From: Acidimicrobiia bacterium
Lineage (GTDB): Bacteria; Actinomycetota; Acidimicrobiia; IMCC26256; PALSA-555
Assembly: GCA_022865365.1 (NCBI GenBank)
Contig: JALHSW010000487.1
Location: 1 to 23,201 of the forward strand
Direction: 5' to 3'
Length of the DNA: 23,201 nucleotides
Below are positions 6,695 to 15,605 of the stretch, piece by piece (the first letter of the stretch is position 1; the number at the start of each line of letters is the position of its first letter). The notes beneath the pieces are model-generated. The model did not search any database and was not told the origin of the DNA. It was given only the letters and a program-made list of their open reading frames with translations. A program made the position numbers and the translations under genes.

Positions 6695-8788
6695 TCAGCG
6701 CGCCACGTAGACGAGGAAGAAGCACAGGAGCGCGACCATGCCGAGCGCGACGCCGAGCGCGTAGCGCCGCACGAGACCGTCCTGCATGTGGCGCAGACCA
6801 TCGCCGGCGCGACGCACGAGGTGGGCGACACCGTTGACGCTTCCGTCGATCACCCGCGTGTCGACCTGCTCGTCGAGGAACTCGGCACCGGCGCGCCCGG
6901 GCTTGTCGACGAACGCCGAGACACCGGCGTCGTAGAAGTACGCGTTGCCGGCGAGGGTGGCGGCCGGACCGAGACCGTCACGGAGCGGGTCGCGGTCGCG
7001 GGCCTTCAGCCCCCGCCGGTAGAGGAGGTAGGCGATCCCGATCCCGATCGAGGCGAAGAAGAACGCGACACCGGTCAGCGCGAGGCCTTCGTCGAAGCTG
7101 CTCGGCGACGGCTGGGTCACGCCTTCGAAGACCGGTGCAAGCCACTCGTCGAGGAACTCCAGGCCCTGGATCGGGAGGTTCAGCAGGCCGCCGAACGCGG
7201 CGAGGATCGCCAGCGCCACCATCGGCACGAGCATCACCGCGGGGCTCTCGTGCGGATCGTGCCCACCGAGCCGAGACTGGCGCGGCGGCTCGCGGTACTC
7301 GACCGTCGGCAAGAAGTCGGGGTCGTAGCCCAGCTCGGCCTCGGTGTACACAGCACCGTCGGCGACGGCCACCGCCCCATCGATCGGGCCGTCGTCGTCG
7401 GAGCCGCCGCTCACCGCGGGCAGCGGGTCCGGCACCGGGAGGTCGCGGAAGCGCTCGTTCCCGAAGAAGGTCAGGTAGATCAGCCGGGTCATGTAGATGC
7501 CGGTCATCACCGCGGCCAGCACCGCCACCGCCCACAGCCCGTACTTGCCGTCCTCGTACGCGGCCTCGATGATCCCGTCCTTCGCCCAGAACCCGGCGAA
7601 CGGGGGCACCCCGGTGATCGCGAGCCAGGCGATCACCATGCTGCCCGCGGTGACCGGGAGGAACGCCTTGAACCGTCCCATCACGCGCATGTCCTGGTTC
7701 TCGTCGTCGCCGTGGATCACCGACCCCGCGCCGAGGAAGAGGCAGCCCTTGTAGAACGCGTGCATGAGCACCAGGAAGATGGCCGCCGTGTACGCGCCGA
7801 GCCCGCACGCGAGCACCATGTAGCCGAGCTGGGAGATCGTCGAGTACGCCAGCGCGCGTTTGATGTCGGGTTGGAAGCATGCGATCGTCCCGGCGAGGAG
7901 CGCGGTGATGGCGCCGATCCACGCCACCACCGTCGCGGCATCCGGGCTCGCATCGAAGAACGGGTGCGCGCGTGCGATCAGGAAGATCCCGGCGGTCACC
8001 ATCGTCGCCGCGTGGATCAGCGCCGACACCGGCGTCGGGCCCTCCATCGCGTCGGTGAGCCACGGGAACAATGGGATCTGCGCGCTCTTCCCCGTGACGG
8101 CGAGGAACAGGAGGAGCGCGACCGCCGTCACCACACCGCCCGCCGCCGTCGCGGCGGCTTTCCCGGTGACGCCGTAGTCGAGTGAACCGAACTCGACGAT
8201 GAGCAGGAACATGGCCAGCATGAACCCGAAGTCGCCGACACGGTTGTAGATGAACGCCTTCTTGCCACCGACGGCCGCACTCTCACGCTGGTTCCAGAAC
8301 GAGATCAGGAGGTACGAGCAGAGGCCGACGCCCTCCCAACCGAGGAACGTCACCAGGTAGTTGTTCCCGAGGACCAGGATCAGCATCGAAGCCGCGAACA
8401 GGTTGAAGTACGCGAAGAACCGTGCGAACCCCGGGTCTCCGTGCATGTAGCCGACCGCGTAGAGGTGGATCAGCATCCCGACGCCCGTGACCAGCAGGAT
8501 CCACGTGATCGAGAGCGGATCGGCGAGAAACGCCATGTCGACCTTGAGCTGGTCGGCCGGCAGCCACGTGAACACGACGCTCGACACGGAGCGCTCGTCG
8601 GGCGCAAGGCTCAGCGCCGCGGCCAGCATCACGAGCGCCCAGAGGAACGCGACCCCCATCAGCCCGGTCGCGATCCAACCGGCGATCGGCTCACCGATGC
8701 GCCTGCCGAAGAGCAGCAGCACGGCCGTGCCGACGAGCGGCAGGAGCGGCACGATGCCGACGAGCTCGAGCAATCCGTGGGCGTTCAC
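6695..8788 (-). CDS. nuoL: NADH-quinone oxidoreductase subunit L with an acidic insertion
   Basis: Distal antiporter-like subunit of the membrane arm, 697 residues against about 610-650 for most family members. Conserved charged residues are present: Glu152 in GWEGVGLCSYLLI, Lys234 in VTGKSAQIPLFPWL, Lys347 in HAFYKGCLFLGAGS and Lys403 in FWAKDGII. The C-terminal region contains the long amphipathic (lateral) helix area and a final membrane helix at about 674-695. The extra length is mostly a soluble stretch at about 446-511, rich in Asp, Gly and Pro, between LIYLTFFGNERF and the conserved DPHESP. The start is GTG at 8788, 4 nt after the nuoK stop. Confidence 0.97.
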   Translation of the reverse strand: MNAHGLLELVGIVPLLPLVGTAVLLLFGRRIGEPIAGWIATGLMGVAFLWALVMLAAALSLAPDERSVSSVVFTWLPADQLKVDMAFLADPLSITWILLVTGVGMLIHLYAVGYMHGDPGFARFFAYFNLFAASMLILVLGNNYLVTFLGWEGVGLCSYLLISFWNQRESAAVGGKKAFIYNRVGDFGFMLAMFLLIVEFGSLDYGVTGKAAATAAGGVVTAVALLLFLAVTGKSAQIPLFPWLTDAMEGPTPVSALIHAATMVTAGIFLIARAHPFFDASPDAATVVAWIGAITALLAGTIACFQPDIKRALAYSTISQLGYMVLACGLGAYTAAIFLVLMHAFYKGCLFLGAGSVIHGDDENQDMRVMGRFKAFLPVTAGSMVIAWLAITGVPPFAGFWAKDGIIEAAYEDGKYGLWAVAVLAAVMTGIYMTRLIYLTFFGNERFRDLPVPDPLPAVSGGSDDDGPIDGAVAVADGAVYTEAELGYDPDFLPTVEYREPPRQSRLGGHDPHESPAVMLVPMVALAILAAFGGLLNLPIQGLEFLDEWLAPVFEGVTQPSPSSFDEGLALTGVAFFFASIGIGIAYLLYRRGLKARDRDPLRDGLGPAATLAGNAYFYDAGVSAFVDKPGRAGAEFLDEQVDTRVIDGSVNGVAHLVRRAGDGLRHMQDGLVRRYALGVALGMVALLCFFLVYVAR

Positions 8789-8792
8789 GCCG

Positions 8793-9125
8793 TCAGCCCT
8801 TCAAGACCGTCAGGTCGTCCGCGGTGGCACTGCGGCGACGGCGGAAGATCGCAACGATGATCGCGAGGCCGACGGCGACCTCGGCGGCCGCGACCACGAG
8901 GGTGAAGAACACGAGCACCTGACCTGCGGTGTCGTTGAGCGCCTTCGCGAACGCGACGAACGTGAGGTTGACTGCGTTGAGCATGAGCTCGACGCTCATG
9001 AACATCACGAGCACGTTGCGTCGGACGAGCACACCGACCGCGCCGATGCTGAACAGCGCGGATGCAAGAACGAGGTAGTAGCTGGGGGTGATCTCCAGGG
9101 ACGCGACCAACGGAGAGATGCTCAC
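8793..9125 (-). CDS. nuoK: NADH-quinone oxidoreductase subunit K
   Basis: Small membrane-arm subunit (ND4L homologue), 110 residues with three helices. The two buried glutamates needed for proton transfer in this family are at Glu46 (MSVELMLNAVNL) and Glu82 (VVAAAEVAVGLAI). Their 36-residue separation is the same as in E. coli NuoK (36 and 72). The GTG start at 9125 overlaps the nuoJ stop by 4 nt. The N-terminus is about 10 residues longer than in E. coli. Confidence 0.97.
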   Translation of the reverse strand: MSISPLVASLEITPSYYLVLASALFSIGAVGVLVRRNVLVMFMSVELMLNAVNLTFVAFAKALNDTAGQVLVFFTLVVAAAEVAVGLAIIVAIFRRRRSATADDLTVLKG

Positions 9126-9697
9126 GGGACGCTCTCCCCCTGCGGATCCGACGCCTCGTCGATCCCCTCACCGACGGGCCGACCGCTCCGACGCGCGAGG
9201 GCGACGCTCCCCACGACCGCGATCACGAGCAGGACCGCGGTGAGCTGGAAGGGCCAGAGGAAGTCGGTGAAGAGCACGCGAGCGACGCGCTGGATGTTGT
9301 TCCCGAAGTCGCCGCCACCACTGAGCGGAACGCCGCTCGCCGTCTTGGCGCCGGTCGCCCAGCCGTGCCCGGCGAGCAGCAGGATCTCCACCAGCACGAG
9401 CGCCCCCAACGCGAGGGCGATCGGGCGCTGGAACCGGAGTGTCTCGGTGAGAGCCTCACGACGGTCGACACCGAGCAGCATGATCACGAAGATGAAGAGC
9501 ACGACGATCGCGCCCGCGTAGACGATCACCTGCACCGCGGCGACGAGCTGCGCGTCCTGCAGGAGGAAGAGGACGGCTACGCACAGGAGGGTCAGCACGA
9601 GGAAGAGCGCCGAATGGACGGGATTGCGCGCCAGCACGACGCCGAGGGCGCCTACGAGCGTCAGCCCGCCCATGAGGAAGAAGAGGAAGACGGTCAC
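9122..9697 (-). CDS. nuoJ: NADH-quinone oxidoreductase subunit J
   Basis: Membrane-arm subunit (ND6 homologue), 191 residues with five predicted helices. The family core is clear: NPVHSALFLVLTLLCVA in the second helix, then QVIVYAGAIVVLFIFVIMLL, which is the TM3 segment containing the pi-bulge region known from this family. A loop rich in Gly and Ser (about 117-133) precedes the last helix, and the tail is polar. The GTG start at 9697 overlaps the nuoI stop by 4 nt, and its own stop overlaps nuoK the same way. Confidence 0.96.
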   Translation of the reverse strand: MTVFLFFLMGGLTLVGALGVVLARNPVHSALFLVLTLLCVAVLFLLQDAQLVAAVQVIVYAGAIVVLFIFVIMLLGVDRREALTETLRFQRPIALALGALVLVEILLLAGHGWATGAKTASGVPLSGGGDFGNNIQRVARVLFTDFLWPFQLTAVLLVIAVVGSVALARRSGRPVGEGIDEASDPQGESVP

Positions 9698-10359
9698 CCG
9701 AGATCCACCTCGACGTCATCGGCTGCTTCCGACCCAGGCGCTTCCGATGCACTACCGGACTCGAGCGCCGGCACCGGGCTCTGGCCGCGTTCGGGTGGGC
9801 GCACACCGAACCCGAGCTCACCCGACCAGGCCACCTTCCCCTCGAACGCGGCCTGGCCCGATGGCGCGGTGGCGCGCATCCAGGCGCTGGTGTGGTCGTC
9901 CTCACCACCGAGCCACAGCTCCCACGGCTGGCGCCGCGCGCGGCCGTCGTCGTCGACCAACAGCTCGCGCTTGGTGTAGATCGCGTCGTCGCGGTTCGCG
10001 AACGAGAACTCGAACAGCTTCGTCTCGGTGATCGCCTCGGTCGGGCACGCCTCGACGCAGAGGTCACAGTGGATGCACCGGAGATAGTTGATCTCGTAGA
10101 CGAAGCCGTAACGCTCACCGGGCGAGACCGGGTCCTCGGGAGAGTTGTCAGACCCGCGCACATAGATGCACTTCGCCGGGCAGACGCCGGCGCACAGCTC
10201 GCAGCCGATGCACTTCTCCATGCCGTCCTCGTACCGGTTGAGGACGTGACGACCGTGGAAACGCTCGGGCTTGGGCCGCTTGTGCTTGGGATAGTCGCCG
10301 GTGACCTTGGGCTTGAAGACCTGCGTCATCGTGATGCGGAACCCGCTCCACCTTCCCAC
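9694..10359 (-). CDS. nuoI: NADH-quinone oxidoreductase subunit I (2x[4Fe-4S])
   Basis: Peripheral-arm ferredoxin-like subunit carrying clusters N6a and N6b toward N2, 221 residues. Two ligand sets are visible: Cys50-53-56-60 (EKCIGCELCAGVCP) and Cys95-98-101-105 (RCIHCDLCVEACP). The N-terminal GFRITMTQVFKPKVTGDYP matches the family amphipathic segment, so I chose GTG at 10359 rather than the internal ATG at 10329, although no strong ribosome-binding site precedes it. The last 80 or so residues, after the usual KRELL region, form an acidic, Pro/Ser-rich extension absent in E. coli NuoI. The gene follows nuoH by 16 nt. Confidence 0.96.
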   Translation of the reverse strand: MGRWSGFRITMTQVFKPKVTGDYPKHKRPKPERFHGRHVLNRYEDGMEKCIGCELCAGVCPAKCIYVRGSDNSPEDPVSPGERYGFVYEINYLRCIHCDLCVEACPTEAITETKLFEFSFANRDDAIYTKRELLVDDDGRARRQPWELWLGGEDDHTSAWMRATAPSGQAAFEGKVAWSGELGFGVRPPERGQSPVPALESGSASEAPGSEAADDVEVDLG

Positions 10360-10375
10360 TACTGCACCGGCCCGT

Positions 10376-11581
10376 TCACTTGATCTCTTCGGAGACTTCG
10401 TGGGGCTTGGGGACGCAAGCCATGAGGACGCCGTAGATCAGAAGTGCGCCGACCGCCGCCGCGGGGGTGACGATCCAGAGGTTCCAGCCGAGGTTCCGCG
10501 CCACGACGATCAAACCCGTCACCATCGCCCAGAGGAACGCGGCCTCGATGAGCACCTTCCAGCTGATGTTCATCAGCTGGTCGTACCGGAGTCGGGGCAG
10601 CGACGCGCGCACCCAAACCGTGCCGTAGAGCAGGACGAGCAGCTTGAACATGAACCAGAAGATGGGCATCACCCAGGTGTTGATCCAGTTGTCGGACGCC
10701 ACGAAGCCGAGGCTCGGGCCCGACGGGCCGCCGAGGAACAGCGTCACTGCGATCGCACACATCGTGATGAGGTTCATGAACTCGGCGAGGAAGAACAGGG
10801 CGAAGCGGATCCCGGTGTACTCGGTGTGGAAGCCACCCACGAGCTCCTGCTCCGCCTCGACGAGGTCGAAGGGCGGGTGGTTCGTCTCGGCGAGCGCGGC
10901 GATCACGAAGATGAGGAGCGCGCCGATGGCCGGGAGCCAGTACCACTCGCTGACGATGGCGTCAGCGCCCGTCCACGGCTGTTGGTTGACGATGGCGCGC
11001 GTCGACAGCGTCCCGGTATGTACGAGCACACCCACGACCGCCAGACCGAGCGCGGCCTCGTACGAGAGCAGCTGCGCCGACGCCCGCACCGAACCGAGGA
11101 GCGGGTACTTCGAGCCCGAAGACCAGCCCGCCAGCATCACGCCGTAGAGGCCGATGCCCGACATCATCAGAAGGAAGAGGATGCCGATCTCCGGGTCGGC
11201 GAGCTGCAGCTCGGTGACGTGACCGGCGATCGACACCGTGCCCCCGATGGGCACGATCGCGAACGCGAGGAACGCGGGGATGATCGACAGGTACGGAGCG
11301 AGCAGGTACACGGGTCGGTCTGCGGAGGTCGGCGTCGATTGCTCCTTGAAGAACAGCTTGATGCCGTCGGCCAGGCTCTGCAGGATTCCGAACGGGCCGG
11401 CCGATGATGGGCCGATGCGGTTCTGCATGTCGGCGATGACCTTGCGCATGAACCAGATGTAGAGCATGACGCCGATGAGCAGCAGGGCGAAGATCGCGAT
11501 TGTCTTGCCGATGACGATCAGGACGACCGTGAGGTCGATGTCGCCCTCGAGGAGCGGATCGGCGGCGAGAAGCGGGTTCAT
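10376..11581 (-). CDS. nuoH: NADH-quinone oxidoreductase subunit H
   Basis: Membrane subunit (ND1 homologue) that forms the quinone-access channel with NuoB and NuoD, 401 residues and eight or so helices. Signatures include MQNRIGPSSAGPFGILQSLADGIKLFFKE near 52-80, KYPLLGSVRASAQLLSYE (the charged loop) and AETNHPPFDLVEAEQELVGG, whose acidic residues line the E-channel. The ATG at 11581 overlaps the nuoG stop by 4 nt. The N-terminal extension of about 15 residues before the first helix is short and unremarkable. Confidence 0.97.
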   Translation of the reverse strand: MNPLLAADPLLEGDIDLTVVLIVIGKTIAIFALLLIGVMLYIWFMRKVIADMQNRIGPSSAGPFGILQSLADGIKLFFKEQSTPTSADRPVYLLAPYLSIIPAFLAFAIVPIGGTVSIAGHVTELQLADPEIGILFLLMMSGIGLYGVMLAGWSSGSKYPLLGSVRASAQLLSYEAALGLAVVGVLVHTGTLSTRAIVNQQPWTGADAIVSEWYWLPAIGALLIFVIAALAETNHPPFDLVEAEQELVGGFHTEYTGIRFALFFLAEFMNLITMCAIAVTLFLGGPSGPSLGFVASDNWINTWVMPIFWFMFKLLVLLYGTVWVRASLPRLRYDQLMNISWKVLIEAAFLWAMVTGLIVVARNLGWNLWIVTPAAAVGALLIYGVLMACVPKPHEVSEEIK

Positions 11582-14286
11582 GCTCGACCGCCTGGGGAGC
11601 CGCCTGGGGAGCCGCCTGGGGAGACGGTCTCGATCCGCAGGTCGGTCACCGACGCGGCGGCGTCAATGAGGTCGCCGGCACCGGGACCCGTGCGGTTGCT
11701 CGCGACGAACGCCGTACCTTGCGGTGTGCGCAGGTCGGCCTGGATCGGCAGCTCCACGCTGGCTCGCGACGCGCTGACCCGCACCCGTGCACCGTCGGCA
11801 ACACCGAGCGCGTCGCAGTCGCGGGGGTGGACGAGCAGGCGCGCGCCGTCCTCGGCCAAGCGCGCGAGCGACGGTGACGCCGCGACCACGCGGTCGGATC
11901 CGTAGAGGGTGCGCGCGGCCACGAGGCGCAGACTGTACGCGTCGGCGGACGCGGCGGGCGGTACCGCCGCATCGCCGGACCATGTATGGAGCGGCAACGC
12001 GGGCGCGGGAACCGGCGGCGAAGAATCGGCGGTCGCGTCTTCGGTCACGTCTTCCGCGGTGGTGGGGATCGGTTCCCACGACACCCCGACGCCCGCCGAT
12101 CCGGCGCCGAAGGCGAGCTCGTCCACATGATCAACCAGCGGGAGGACGGCTCCGTCACGGGCCCGACGAACGAGGGCCGCGTCGACGCCCGCGAACGCGG
12201 GTGCGAGCCGGGCGATCTCGTCCTGCACCTCGTCGACGAGCTCGAGGTCGAACTCGGTCCCCAGTCGGGCCGCGAGTTCGACCGCGATCCGCCACGGCTC
12301 CAACGTCGTGCCCTCGGGCGTGACCTTGCGCCCCAAGCGCACGACGCGACCTTCGACGTTGCTCATGGTGCCGCGCTGCTCGCCCCACACGGTCGGGGGC
12401 AGCAGCACGTCGGCATGGGCTGCGCCGTCGTCGGGGAACGCGCCCACGCACACGACTCGCTCAGCCTTCGCGAGCGCCTCGCGGGCGAGTGCTCGATCGG
12501 GGAAGTCGGCCAGGGGATCACAACCGAGCAGCACCAGCAGCTTGATGGTGCCGTCGACCGCACCCCGCATGATGCCCGCCGCGTCGAGCCCCGGGGCGTC
12601 GGGCACGGTCCCCCACTCCGTTGCGAAGTGGTCGCGTCCCGCGTCGAGCGAGACGCGACCTGGGAGGAAGCCCGGGGTGAGCCCCAGGTCGAGCGCGCCG
12701 TGCACGTTGCCCCGCCGCAGTGCCGACAGGAAGCGCACGTCGTGCCCGGACGCCGCGAGGAGCGACGCGGCGTGGACCGTCGCGTCGCTCGACTCGGCGA
12801 CGGAGGGCCGCCCGAGCACCACGACGATTGGGCCGTCGCGGTCCGCGATCGCTTCGACGATCTCGTCAACCGCCTTGGTGCGGGTCTTGCGACCACTGAG
12901 CGCGTCCACGAGCTTCGTCACGATCTCGGCGCTCGCCCCGGGCAGGTGTCGGAGCGCCGACGTCGCGTCGCGCGTGAGTCCGGTGTCGCGGGCTCCCACC
13001 TCGACGAGCGGGACCCCGAGATCGACGGCGGCTCGCCGAATGCGCAGTGCGAGGACCGGCAGCTCCTCCTTGAGGTCGGCGCCGAGGAGGACGATCGCCT
13101 TGGCCCGGTCGAGATCCGCGATCGTGGCTCGTGGCATCCCCAGGATCACGTCGGCGGGGAGCCCGTCGCCGAGCTGCGCGTCGACGTGGTCGGTGCCGAT
13201 GACCCCCTTGGCGAGACGCGCCCAGGCATAGGCGTCCTCGTTGGTGCCTCTGGCGCCACCGAGCACGGCGATCGCCCCCGCACCGTGCTCGTCGCGCACG
13301 CTTCGGATGGCCGCAGCCGCGGCCTCGAGCGCTTCGGACCACGACGACTCGACGAGCTCCGTACCTCTCTTCACCATCGGGGCGAGCACACGGTCGTCGG
13401 AGTGCACCCACTCGTAGCCGTAGCGACCCTTGTCGCAGAGCCAACCCTGGTTGATCGGCTCGGAGTCGACGCCGAGCAGCCGCACGATCCGGTTCGACGT
13501 CGAGTCGAGCGTCCCCCGACACCCCACCGCGCACGACTGGCAGGACGTCTCGATCGCTTCGAGATCCCACGGGCGCGCCTTGAAGCGGTACGGGCTCGCC
13601 GTGAGCGCGCCGACCGGGCAGATCTGGACGACGTTGCCGGAGAAGTAGGAGCTGAACGGCTCACCGGGGTACGTGATGACCTCGGTCGAGTCGCCCCGGC
13701 CGCCGAAGTCGATCAGGGGATCACCGGCGACCTCGGCGGCGAAGCGCGTGCAGCGACCGCATTGGATGCAACGCTCACGGTCGAGGAGCACGAGGTCGCT
13801 GATGGGGATCGGCTTCTCGAAGTGGCGCTTCTCCTCGACGTAGCGCGACTCCCCCGGACCGAACGCGAGCGTCTGGTCCTGCAGCGGGCACTCACCACCG
13901 CGGTCACACACCGGGCAATCGAGCGGGTGGTTGATGAGGAGGAACTCGAGCACACCGTCCTGGGCCTCCCTCACCCCGGCGGATTGCGTGCGGACGATCA
14001 TCCCGTCGGTGACGGGGGTTGCGCAGCTGATCTGGAGCCCGCGCATCCCTTCTACCTCGACGAGGCACATGCGGCACATGCCGACCGGCTTCATCCGTTC
14101 GTGGTAACAGAAGCGCGGGATGTAGGTACCGTGGTCCTGCGCGACCTTGATGAGCAGCTCGCCGCGGGGCGCCTGCACGACGTTGTCGTCGATCGTGACC
14201 GAGACGACGTCCTTGTCACCTGCGACCGGGATCGTGTACCGGTGGTCCGACGGCCACTGGCTCATCGGCACGGCATTGGCACTCAT
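11578..14286 (-). CDS. nuoG: NADH-quinone oxidoreductase subunit G (with N7 cluster ligands)
   Basis: Largest peripheral-arm subunit, 902 residues. Ligand sets in order: [2Fe-2S] N1b Cys60, 71, 74, 88; His-ligated N5 His120, Cys124, 127, 133; N4 Cys173, 176, 179, 223; and N7 Cys249, 252, 256, 284 (CxxCxxxCx27C). N7 is an off-pathway cluster present only in some lineages, such as E. coli and Thermus. Residues after about 290 form the molybdopterin-oxidoreductase-like domain, which is not expected to bind Mo here, and about 780-890 resemble the dinucleotide-binding C-terminal fold. The ATG at 14286 overlaps the nuoF stop by 4 nt; a second Met at residue 8 is an alternative. The protein ends in a repeated SPGG tail. 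Confidence 0.97.
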   Translation of the reverse strand: MSANAVPMSQWPSDHRYTIPVAGDKDVVSVTIDDNVVQAPRGELLIKVAQDHGTYIPRFCYHERMKPVGMCRMCLVEVEGMRGLQISCATPVTDGMIVRTQSAGVREAQDGVLEFLLINHPLDCPVCDRGGECPLQDQTLAFGPGESRYVEEKRHFEKPIPISDLVLLDRERCIQCGRCTRFAAEVAGDPLIDFGGRGDSTEVITYPGEPFSSYFSGNVVQICPVGALTASPYRFKARPWDLEAIETSCQSCAVGCRGTLDSTSNRIVRLLGVDSEPINQGWLCDKGRYGYEWVHSDDRVLAPMVKRGTELVESSWSEALEAAAAAIRSVRDEHGAGAIAVLGGARGTNEDAYAWARLAKGVIGTDHVDAQLGDGLPADVILGMPRATIADLDRAKAIVLLGADLKEELPVLALRIRRAAVDLGVPLVEVGARDTGLTRDATSALRHLPGASAEIVTKLVDALSGRKTRTKAVDEIVEAIADRDGPIVVVLGRPSVAESSDATVHAASLLAASGHDVRFLSALRRGNVHGALDLGLTPGFLPGRVSLDAGRDHFATEWGTVPDAPGLDAAGIMRGAVDGTIKLLVLLGCDPLADFPDRALAREALAKAERVVCVGAFPDDGAAHADVLLPPTVWGEQRGTMSNVEGRVVRLGRKVTPEGTTLEPWRIAVELAARLGTEFDLELVDEVQDEIARLAPAFAGVDAALVRRARDGAVLPLVDHVDELAFGAGSAGVGVSWEPIPTTAEDVTEDATADSSPPVPAPALPLHTWSGDAAVPPAASADAYSLRLVAARTLYGSDRVVAASPSLARLAEDGARLLVHPRDCDALGVADGARVRVSASRASVELPIQADLRTPQGTAFVASNRTGPGAGDLIDAAASVTDLRIETVSPGGSPGGSPGGRA
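11588..11623. repeat. Three perfect 12-bp tandem repeats at the nuoG 3' end
   Basis: The unit CCGCCTGGGGAG (plus strand) occurs three times without mismatch at 11588-11599, 11600-11611 and 11612-11623. It encodes the SPGG repeats at the NuoG C-terminus. The period is a multiple of 3, so copy-number change would keep the frame. It lies only 7 nt from the nuoH start codon, where it may also act as a purine-rich ribosome-binding region on the minus strand (CTCCCCAGG reads as CCTGGGGAG on plus). Confidence 0.9.
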
Positions 14287-15605
14287 GCCGACACCACTTC
14301 GAGGGGGGCGCGCTTGGCGAAGTCGCGTTTGAGGCGCTCGCGGATCTCGGCACCGAAGTAGCGATCAAGGCTCACCACGTGGCTCATCGTCGACGGTCCG
14401 AGCGCACAGATCGTCGTCTGCGCAAACGGCGCGTTGAGGCCGGGAACGATGCTGCTCCCGAAGTCGAGGAGCAGGTCGAGGTCGTCGGGGCGCCCGAGGC
14501 CGTGCACCATGCGGTAGAGCACCTTGTCGATCCAACCCGAACCCTCGCGACACGGAGTGCACTTCCCGCACGACTCGTGCGCGAAGAACTTCGCGAGCCG
14601 CCACGAGATCAGGAGCGGGTCGACGGTCTCGTCGAACACCATGATCGCTCCCGAGCCCAACATCGTCTTCAGCTCACCGGCGCGGTCCATGTCGAGGGGC
14701 TCGTCGAGATGCTCCGGCATCAGCCACGGGGCCGAGGCGCCGCCGGGGATGAAGAACTTCATCGCCTTGCCGTCGCGGACACCCCCGGCGAGCCCTTCGA
14801 TGAGGTCGCGGAAGCTCGTCCCCAGCTCGACCTCGTAGTTGCCGGGGCGCTCGACCATGCCGGACACCGAGAAGATGCGCGTGCCGGTCGACTTGTTCAC
14901 GCCGAGGCCGGCGTACCACTTGGCTCCTCGGCGGATGATGTGCGGCACCGTCGACAGCGTCTCGACGTTGTTCACCACCGTCGGTGCGGCGTACAAGCCC
15001 TGCGCCGCGGGAAATGGCGGCTTGATGCGCGGCATCGCTCGCTCGCCCTCGAGGCTGGAGAGCAGTCCCGTCTCGTCGCCCGCGATGTAGCAACCCGCGC
15101 CACGATGCACGATCACGTCGAGATCGAAACCCGACCCGAGGATGTTCTTCCCCAGGAAGCCATTTGCGTACGCGTCGTCGACGGCCTGCTGGACGCGCTC
15201 GGCACCAAGCGCGAACTCGCCCCGGATGTAGATGAATGCGACGTGCGCCTGGATGGCGAACGCCGTGATGGCGACACCCTCGATGATCTGGTGCGGGTCG
15301 CGCTCGAGGAGCATGTGGTCCTTGAACGTCGACGGCTCGCCCTCGTCGGCGTTGACCGCGAGATAGCGCGGGAAGACGTCCTTGGGGAGGAACGACCACT
15401 TCTGGCCCGCTCCGAACCCCGCGCCGCCGCGACCGCGCAGCCCCGACGTCTGCACCTCCTCGACGATCGTGGCCGGCTCCATCCCGAGGGCCTTCTCGAG
15501 GGCCGAGTACGCCTTGTTGTGCTTGCGGGCGGCCTCGAACGTCCACGAGTCCTTCTCGCGCGAGCGGAGGAACTTCGTGACGATGCGCGTCTCCTCGACG
15601 GCCAT
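14283..15605 (-). CDS. nuoF: NADH-quinone oxidoreductase subunit F (NADH/FMN/[4Fe-4S])
   Basis: Peripheral-arm subunit that binds NADH and FMN and carries cluster N3, 440 residues. The Gly-rich loop GLRGRGGAGFGAGQKW is at 55-70, NADEGEPSTFKDHMLLE at 85-101, and the N3 ligands are Cys346, 349, 352 (ESCGKCTPCREG) and Cys400 (TICALG). The segment usually written GAGAYICGEETAL reads GAGCYIAGDETGL at 169-181, with Cys and Ala exchanged and Glu to Asp. The ATG at 15605 was chosen because homology starts there, it overlaps the nuoE stop (TGATG), and GGAGG lies just upstream; the open frame extends far upstream but only as an antisense-free shadow of nuoE. Confidence 0.97.
   Translation of the reverse strand: MAVEETRIVTKFLRSREKDSWTFEAARKHNKAYSALEKALGMEPATIVEEVQTSGLRGRGGAGFGAGQKWSFLPKDVFPRYLAVNADEGEPSTFKDHMLLERDPHQIIEGVAITAFAIQAHVAFIYIRGEFALGAERVQQAVDDAYANGFLGKNILGSGFDLDVIVHRGAGCYIAGDETGLLSSLEGERAMPRIKPPFPAAQGLYAAPTVVNNVETLSTVPHIIRRGAKWYAGLGVNKSTGTRIFSVSGMVERPGNYEVELGTSFRDLIEGLAGGVRDGKAMKFFIPGGASAPWLMPEHLDEPLDMDRAGELKTMLGSGAIMVFDETVDPLLISWRLAKFFAHESCGKCTPCREGSGWIDKVLYRMVHGLGRPDDLDLLLDFGSSIVPGLNAPFAQTTICALGPSTMSHVVSLDRYFGAEIRERLKRDFAKRAPLEVVSA

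Noticed and set aside
11986..14361. 791-codon open frame on the plus strand
   Set aside because: It lies antisense to nuoG, whose Fe-S ligands and family motifs are unmistakable; long antisense frames are common in high-GC coding DNA and this one shows no recognisable domain.
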